From NCBI GenBank assembly GCA_947685225.1, contig CANTUV010000003.1, positions 1,682,001 through 1,746,000 of the forward strand: DNA of 64,000 nucleotides. The letters run 5' to 3'. The position numbers and the translations under genes are program-made. Every line of letters starts with the position of its first letter. Position 1 is the first letter of the stretch. The notes below the pieces were generated by a model. The model saw only the letters and a list, made by a program, of their open reading frames with translations, ran no database searches and was not told the origin of the DNA. Below, piece by piece: positions 57,069 through 64,000 of the stretch. Origin of the DNA: Garcia nutans. Taxonomy: Eukaryota > Streptophyta > Magnoliopsida > Malpighiales > Euphorbiaceae.

Positions 57069-59648
57069 CAACAAATAGCCTGCCAAACCCAGAAAACTTC
57101 TAACTTCAGTCACAGATTTTGGTGGACTCTAATTCAAAATAGCTTCAACTTTACTCGAATCAACTCTAATGCCTTCTGCTGAAACTATATGACCGAGAAA
57201 AGTTACTTGATCAAGCCAAAACTCACACTTCGACAGTTTAGGAAACAATTGCTTCTCTCTTAAAATTTGCAACACAATCCGCAGATGCTTGTCATGTTCC
57301 TCCTCATTACGCGAATACACCAAAATATCATCAATAAAAACTACCACAAACTGATCCAGATAGGGCCTAAACACCCTATTCATCAAATCCATAAAAGCTG
57401 CAGGTGCATTCGTCAAACCAAAAGGCATAACTAGAAACTCATAATGCCCATACCTTGTACGAAAGGCTATTTTAGGAACATCTTCAGCTCTGACCCTCAA
57501 CTGATGGTACCCTGATCTTAAATCGATCTTGGAAAACACTGCTGCACCCTTCAATTGATCAAAGAGATCATCAATTCTAGGCAAAGGATATTTATTTTTA
57601 ATAGTCACCTTGTTCAATTGCCTATAATAAATGCACAATCTCATAGTACCATCCTTTTTCTTTACAAACAACACAGGAGCTCCCCACGGTGAAACACTAG
57701 GGCGAACAAACCCTTTATCCAGCAACTCCTGCAACTGTACCTTCAATTCTCTCAGTTCAGCAGGTGCCATTCTATAAGGAGTAATAGAGATAGGAGTGGT
57801 ACCAGGTAATAATTCAATACCAAACTCCACCTCTCTCTCAGGAGGCAACCCTGATAACTCCCCTGGAAACACATCTGGAAACTTTGCAACTGTGGGTATA
57901 CTATCAAGTTGAGAACCCTTTACTCTAGTATCCACAACATAAGCAAGGTAAGCATCACACCCTTTTCTAATCAATCTTCTAACTGCAACAGCTGAAACAA
58001 ACAAGGATGCTAGCTGTCCCTGCTCACTAGATACTAACACCTCTCTACCATCACCAGTTCTCAAAGTAACAATTTTCTTTTTACAATCTACCATGGCTTC
58101 ATGTCTAGATAACCAATCCATGCCTAGGATCACATCATATTCCTTAAAAGGCATCTCAATCAAATCTCCAAGGAACTCCTCACCTTGAACCACCACTGCA
58201 CTATCTCGGTGCACTTTGCTAACAATCACACTATGCCCTAAAGGATTTGTCACCAATACATCAAATCCTAAGGATTCAGCATGCACATCAGGCACAGGCA
58301 AAACAGATGCACTAATATATGAATGTGTGGATCCGGGATCAATCAAAGCAAGTACTGAAGTATCGAATAAAAAGAAAGTACCAGCAATGACTGCAGAAGC
58401 ATCTGGTTGTCTCTGCATCACATAAATCCTCTGAGAAGCTCCAGCCTCCTCTGGTCTACTCTCCCTGGATGTAGAACCTCCTCTAGAACTGAACCCAGAT
58501 CTGCCTCCTCTGCTGAAACCTCTGCCTCCTCGACCTCCCCTCACACTAAGTCGGGAAGCTGCAGTATCCACTGACATCTGCTCCTGTCTCTCAGGATAAT
58601 CTCTCACAAAATGATTGGGAGATCCACATCTGAAACATACCCCTGCTACATCAGTCTTCCAACAAGTACCACCATGTAGCCTACCACAATGAATGCATAT
58701 GGGTAAGGTGGATCTCTGAGTCACTGGGGTCGGAGCACTCGCCACTAAAACTATAGATCTAGATCTCTGCCTCTGAAACTGTACTGACCTACCCGTTGGC
58801 CTCTGACTCCTACTAACCCGAGGAATAAAACTTCCTTTACCTCTCTTTGCAAATGAAGACCCTACCTCAAACTGGGGTCTTCTAACCTTGATCTCTTCTT
58901 GTGAAGCAGCTGCAATAACCTGAGCTCTCTCCACACTCCGAGCTGCTGCCACAAGCTGGGAAAAATCATGATATCTAGATCCAGCCACAAGACACAAGAT
59001 AGAGGGCCTCAATCCCTCCTCAAATCTCCTGCATCTATCTATCTCATCAGATATAATACCCCCAGCATACTGGCTCAACCGGATAAACTCTAACTCATAT
59101 TCCGTCACGGTCCGGTGATCTTGCTTCAAGCTTAGAAACTCTATTTTCTTCACATCTTTATACTCCCTCGGAGTATACTTTAATTCAAAATCTCTTAGAA
59201 AATAAGCATAGGACAAGGTAGGTGGATCATCCATAGCATGAGGCACTGTCTTCCACCAGTTATATGCATCCTTCTGCAACAAGGATCTTGCATAATCAAA
59301 TTTCTCTTCTGGAGTGGCTTGTAACTGAACAAATATTCTCTGTACTTTATCTAGCCACTGCTCAGCTACAGCTGGATCAATAGTATCCAAGAAATCTTCT
59401 GCTCCGTACTTCCTTAATTTATCATACTGTCTCACTGATACCAAAGGCTGTGGGGGTGGCGGTGGTTGCACTGGTGCTTGCCTCATAATCTCTACCATAT
59501 GCCTAAGCCAAACTGGTAGAACATCCTCACCAGCTGGTCCCCCTTACACAGAAGCAGGTGCCTCTCCAGCACTATCCACTCTAGCTCCATCATCAGGAGC
59601 AACACTCTCCGCACTACCCTCAACTGACTGACGCAAATGAGGATCCAT
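57069..59648 (-). pseudogene. gag-protease-RT polyprotein of Tekay element A
   Basis: Start ATG at 59648 (MDPHLRQSVEG), as in related gypsy gags; codon 35 is TAA (59544-59546), after which 789 codons are open. Gag core with RKYGAEDFLDTIDP and YNWWKTV; arginine/glycine-rich linker; zinc knuckle CFRCGSPNHFVRDYPE (near 58600-58645) with the last Cys replaced by Tyr; a CIHCGRLHGGTCW partner. Protease LIDPGSTHSYI. RT with LFVKKKDGTMRLCIYYRQLN (Asp of the usual CIDYR replaced by Tyr), KIDLRSGYHQL and an intact FIDDILVYS near 57330. A TAG ends the frame at about 57126 (ILN*SPPK), then FLGLAGY until the solo LTR. Confidence 0.92.
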
Positions 59649-59798
59649 CACAACCTATATCTGCAAACACAACTGAATACTTCTCATTAAAGATCAGAGA
59701 CTGCCAATACCAACATGTATGTTATTCAAAAATCCACTTTTTAAAATCAAAACATTCTTTTTCTTACACTTGACCTAGGTTGAGAATCTCAAACCTAG

Positions 59799-59810
59799 GC
59801 TCTGATACCA
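59799..59810 (-). promoter_or_regulatory. Primer-binding site, initiator tRNA-Met (element A)
   Basis: Plus-strand GCTCTGATACCA is a perfect reverse complement of TGGTATCAGAGC, 7 bp from the LTR at 59818. The 150 bp between it and the gag ATG at 59648 are untranslated leader. Confidence 0.9.
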
Positions 59811-59817
59811 AAACAAT

Positions 59818-62350
59818 TGTAACACCCCTATACCCTGTATACGTACCAAGCATGCTTAAACGATCGTAATATACGTATACTGAATATAGAAAATGTCACG
59901 GTTTAAAAAGACACAACAAATATCTTTGTAAATAAGTGAAACCAATCTCAAACAAATAAAAGAAATCCAAAAGACACTATATATAAAATGTTTAATAATT
60001 CACAGCGGAAGTTATTACAAATATGTTATAAATCAAAGTTTACAAAACATAGAATATATACATGATTGGCAGCTCTTCTCTGATCTTTAAGTCCCAAAAG
60101 AAAATCCTCAATGTCTAATCTCACTTGGTCTCGAGGAGCCTTCAGGTTCAACTCGGTCACCTGCGCGATCAAACACTATCGCGCTAAGCCAACGGCTTAG
60201 TAGTACAAAGTATGCTAGCATTATGCTTTAGTGCAATGTAATGTCACACATTTTATTAATAAATCAACATCATAGATAGAAGGCTAACAACATACCTATA
60301 TATTTCATAAAGTACACATATATAAACATATCACATTTCAACATCCTACCATATAACTCATTAGTCAATCATTTTACCATTCATAAATCACATTAAACAA
60401 AGACAAACATGGGCCCAAAACACACTAATATACCATTCAATTTTCAGAATAGATGTTTTGGTTCAATCATCACATTTATCATTATCATAAACCCAACTAG
60501 TCTTCAAGGATTAGGTTCAACCAAGCTTCAAGGGGAACAAAGCATGCTAAGTCTCAACCCAACTTGGCTTCAAGAACCAACCCAACCTAGCTTCAAGGGT
60601 TGTAACATCTCAATTAGGCTTCAAGGACTAGATCCAACCAAGCTTCAAGGGGAGTAAAACATGTTAAACTTCTACCCAACTTGGCTTCAAGGATCAAGCC
60701 CAACCTAACTTCAAGAGAGTGTTACTATCATTAGGCATGCCACCAACAACAAACTCTGAAAATTGAATAACACATTAGTCACACAATTCATTTATTATTT
60801 CATTCTCAATTCTCATCATCAATTAGGCAAACATGCCTTATTTCTTTCAATTGAATCATCATAGCCAATCACAATGGCTTCACATCACATTTTAGTTATC
60901 ATAGCCAATCACAATGGCCTCATTGATATAACATTTCAAAGTACATTATTCATATAACACATTACCATTTACAAGATTCACAAGGCATAAAACATAACAT
61001 TGTTCATATTGTATCATATGAATCATCATTATAATACTTAACACTTTAGATTATTCATTGATTTATAATCTTCCACATACATTTGTATGGATCATTCTTT
61101 GTTTTAAAAGTGTTTAGAGTGTTTACTTTTAGGGTTAGGTACAAGAAGATCTTTGAAGAATCAAAACAATGTAAGAAAAGCAAGGAACAATCACAGTAGC
61201 CAACACCCTCAAGGGACACGGTCAAGCTTGTGGCCGTGTCTCTCAACCCAAAAATCCAGTAGCAGACATGGGCAAGGGACACAGCCGTGTCTCTCAACAA
61301 AAATCAGGCAGTGACAAACATGGGCAAGGGACACGGCCAAGACAGTGGCCGTGTCTCTGCAAAAATCATCCAACACGGCCAAATGTCCTTAGACTTGGCC
61401 GTGTCTCCCAAAAATTCTTTGGTTTGGCCGTGTCTCTTCCTTAGTTTGGCCGTGTCTTTCATGATTAGAAACCCTAAACATGGCCAAATCTCTTTTGATT
61501 GAATTTAAACACATTGTGCACAACATAACCTCATTCAAATGAATACAAACAATGTCATTAACACATATCTTGCATGCTCATCACAATATTCACATTAACA
61601 ATACATCAACAACACATTAAATCACTTACCACTTCAAAACCCTAAAACCAACATCACTCTTATTCTTTCAATATCAACATCCACTTAACATACCATCTTC
61701 AAAACAAAACCAACACCTATTTAACTTTGTAACCTACAATCAATTTCAACACTTATAAACACATCTCAAACACACCAAATCATAAGAACAATAAATCATA
61801 ACTCACCTCAAACACAACTTCAAAGATAACAAAGGAAAACAAGAAAGTACTTACCTAAAATTGAGGCAATTTCACAAATCTCCAACTTAATCCTTTGATT
61901 CTTCCTTCAATTTGATTTTAGAAATCAAATCACCTCCCTTTCTCTCCTTTTCCTTTGGTAGCCGGCCAAACAATGCAAAGAAGAGAAAATGAAGACAAGT
62001 CAAACTTCTCTTCTTCTTTAAATCTCCACCAAGCAATTCTAACAACACAATTACTTAAATGCCCTCATCCATTTAACTTAACTCTTTTAACTTATATGCC
62101 CATTTAAGTAATTTCACATATCACAAATAAATATCTTCTTCCCTTGACTCCTCATTTTGACCAACATATATGTTATATAAATTACCATATACCCAACATA
62201 TACACTTTCTCTCTACACATAACTTTCCTTATTAAACCATACCTAAACATTCTCTTTTCAATTTCTTTTCTTATCAACATAACATATACACATAATTCAA
62301 ACAAACAACAATTATATCCAAACTTCTAGGGCACACATTGGGATATTACA
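59818..62350 (-). repeat. 5' LTR of element A
   Basis: Near-identical partner of 51712-54243. The GCGCGAT/ATCGCGC and CTAAGCC-AAC-GGCTTAG hairpins are perfect here (about 60163-60202). GGCTTCAAGG repeats at about 60490-60720, palindrome array 61213-61460, splice-donor-like TAGGTAAGTA on the minus strand (plus 61848-61857). Confidence 0.93.
61213..61460. repeat. GACACGGCC...GGCCGTGTC array, 5' LTR of A
   Basis: Same array as 53107-53354. Differences: one arm is GACACGGTC here, and the CAACATGGCC of the other LTR is CAACACGGCC here; both are C/T changes in CG-containing sites. Confidence 0.85.
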
Positions 62351-63787
62351 ATCTGCATAAAGCAAACACTCCCAATAAAAATCAATTCACTATTTCACCA
62401 ATACTTCTCAATTTCTCCATATTTTCTCAAAATACTTATATATAGATATATAAATTAATAACACATATAAAATCTCATCTGAACAAATTATTCAAAACAT
62501 TCTTTACAATTTACATTATATACTTCCAAAAACGTATCATAACATATATAATATCAAAATAGATTGTAATATCAAATATCTATATGCTAGCAACTGGCTC
62601 TGATCTTGATGTACCCAAAAATAACTCTTCGAGCTCAATAAATACAAACCTAGACTTGACTTGGTCTAGTAGAACTCTCTGGCTCTACTAAATCATCCAT
62701 GACACCTGCGCAATGAATTACAATCGTGCTAAGCTGAAGCCTAGTGGTACAAACTTTGATAATAACAATAAAACTTAATGCAAGGCCAATGCACAATGCA
62801 TATAGATGTCACATCATTCTACTTTCGTATATTTTTCAAATATTTCATAATCACAACTCATAGCATTATATTGCTCAATTGTATCATAATTCATAATTCA
62901 CATTAAAGCAAAGACAAGCATGGACCCAAAAAGAATCTAATATGCTATTCGAATTTCAGAGTTACTACTTTGGTCAATAATGACACCATGTGTCTAGCCC
63001 TGTAGGCAATATATCCATGGATAATGTAACAACCCCAGTCTCTTGAACCTCAACCCGGCTAGACCCTTAGGCCCTAGTATCTTGGTCCTCAACTTGGCTA
63101 GACTACTACAGTTTTTGAGGCTTACAACCCAGTCTTTTCACCCCAAAAATATCATATTTATCAGCTGGCCTAGCTTATGACCCAATCTTTTCACCATTAC
63201 AGTGTTTAGCCCGTAGGCAATCATAGGCATGCAGCCAAACCCAGAACTCTAAAAATTTAATAAAATACTATGCACACAATTTATTCATATTTCTCATTAT
63301 CAAATTCTTTCATAATTCGTTTATCAAAACTTTTCTCATTTTCTCATGATCAAACTAGGCACATTGCCTTATTATATCATCTTTTTCTCACTTTTTTTTT
63401 TCATTTATTCATTTTTCTCATTATTAATCTCTTTCTCATTGTCACATATTCAATCTAGGCACATTACCTTATTTTCACATTTTTTTCTTATTTTTCACAT
63501 CTTTTTCATTTTTCTCACTTTTCTCATTTTTATCAATATCAATTCATTTCATTATTCCACATATCTCATTTTTGCATTCACAACACATTACCCAATTACT
63601 TTGGGTATTTTCACATAATGTACATATTTCACATTCTATACAATTTAGCAATTATCAATGGCTTTTCACGATGCATTTAACATATATATGACATTACAAA
63701 TGTTATAGCACATTATTCTTACTCAATCAATGAACCAAGTAACTTAACACATTTTCCAACCAAATTGTGTTAAGCCCAAATGTCATG
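62351..63787 (-). repeat. Element E 5' LTR, second segment
   Basis: Resumes with the TSD copy ATCTG (62351-62355). It shares long blocks with the LTR of D: GACCCAAAAAGAATCTAATA (62932, versus 2937), ATATCCATGGATAATGTAAC (63009), CCCAGTCTCTTG.ACCTCAAC (63035), and a CTAAGC..GCCTAG hairpin at 62729-62744. No coding sequence; T-rich low-complexity open frames at 63270-63620 are not genes. The end of the LTR is not reached. Confidence 0.75.
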
Positions 63788-64000
63788 TGATAGGAGTAAC
63801 AGCTTGCATGAGAATAGGAATGATTATTTTATTATCTTAGTAATTTTTAGTTTGTTATTATGCCGATTAATTAGTCCATTAGCTGTGCACTACTGCACGT
63901 TGATAGAGTCCTTAGGACTTAGGAATAGGTCAAGCCGTTATGGCCTTAGAAATAGGTTAGAATTGTTGCACTTTTTTCCTATTTATGTTCTATTGTTTCA
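63788..64000 (+). mobile_element. Probable start of another LTR element at the window end
   Basis: The E/D LTR homology stops right after TGTCATG, and an unrelated sequence starts with TGATAGGAGTAACAGC. The AT-rich text with repeated TCTTAG/TTAG words resembles a copia-type LTR, and the TG start fits. Only 213 bp are visible, orientation is a guess, and no TSD can be checked. Confidence 0.35.

Larger units (their letters stand above)
51712..62350 (-). mobile_element. Young Ty3/gypsy Tekay element A (minus strand)
   Basis: LTRs at 51712-54243 and 59818-62350, TSD ATCTG (51707-51711 and 62351-62355), perfect PBS and PPT. By hand alignment the LTRs differ at about 20 substitutions and one 1-bp indel over 2.53 kb (about 99% identity), so insertion was recent relative to everything else here. 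Minus-strand gag-PR-RT (57069-59648) and RNase H-integrase end (54281-55349) are separated by a later solo LTR. RNase H end, integrase zinc finger and most of the core are deleted. Chromodomain-like tail as in Tekay/Del. Confidence 0.93.

Noticed and set aside
63270..63618. Leucine/phenylalanine-rich open frames
   Set aside because: T-rich low-complexity LTR sequence, not a membrane protein.
1..64000. Host protein-coding or RNA genes
   Set aside because: No frame outside the retroelement domains shows recognisable protein motifs, and all stretches can be assigned to LTRs, interiors or junctions.

Overview
This window is nuclear DNA from a flowering plant, most likely a eudicot, and lies in repeat-dense, AT-rich heterochromatin. 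I see no host gene, rRNA or tRNA gene. Everything I can identify is LTR-retrotransposon sequence. Nearly all coding regions are broken by stops, frameshifts or deletions. Lineage calls rest on recognisable protein motifs, primer-binding sites (PBS) and LTR termini read by eye.

The layout is a nest of insertions, and six pairs of junctions can be read from 5-bp target-site duplications (TSDs). Left part: a minus-strand non-coding element with Tekay-like LTR ends (element D, 1-4997) sits in the gag of a decayed plus-strand Ty3/gypsy Tekay element (element 1, 4998-11716). Element 1 in turn sits in a minus-strand Athila-like remnant (11717 to about 13195). The backbone of the rest is a plus-strand Athila-like element, seen as LTR pieces at about 13441-14135, 26182-26433 and 35045-35432 and gag at 35457-36272. 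It was split by a Sirevirus-type Ty1/copia element (14136-26176, TSD ACCTT), by a gag-only Tat/Ogre-like element C (26439-35039, TSD CTAAT) and by a non-coding Tekay-like element E (from 36273, running past the window end).

Element E was itself split by a second gag-only Tat/Ogre-like element B (36688-49685, TSD CTTAG) and by a young minus-strand Tekay element A (51712-62350, TSD ATCTG). Third-level insertions are a Tekay-type solo LTR in B (37974-40210, TSD TACAT) and a solo LTR of an unassigned family in A (55350-57068, TSD AATAG). A second solo LTR of that family lies in the copia element (22508-24410). A further element seems to begin at 63788.

Element A is the youngest large insertion: its two 2.53-kb LTRs differ at about twenty positions by hand alignment. 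Even so it has a stop at gag codon 35, a mutated zinc knuckle and a deletion from RNase H into the integrase core.

The most unusual signal is structural. Every LTR family here carries its own array of short inverted repeats: GACACGGCC/GGCCGTGTC, CCACGACCGTGG, CCAAATCGATAT, GCCCGCAGGA/TCCTGCGGGC and GGACGATTGCCC types. The array lies just upstream of the TATA box in the copia, Athila, Tat/Ogre and solo-LTR families, and downstream of TATA and of a splice-donor-like site in the Tekay family. Two families that otherwise look unrelated share nearly the same unit. The Tat/Ogre-like LTRs also hold a row of three two-tier hairpins with a constant TGTTT bulge and co-varying stems, and the repeats before their 3' LTRs change arm sequence while staying palindromic. 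I know of no description of these as one phenomenon.
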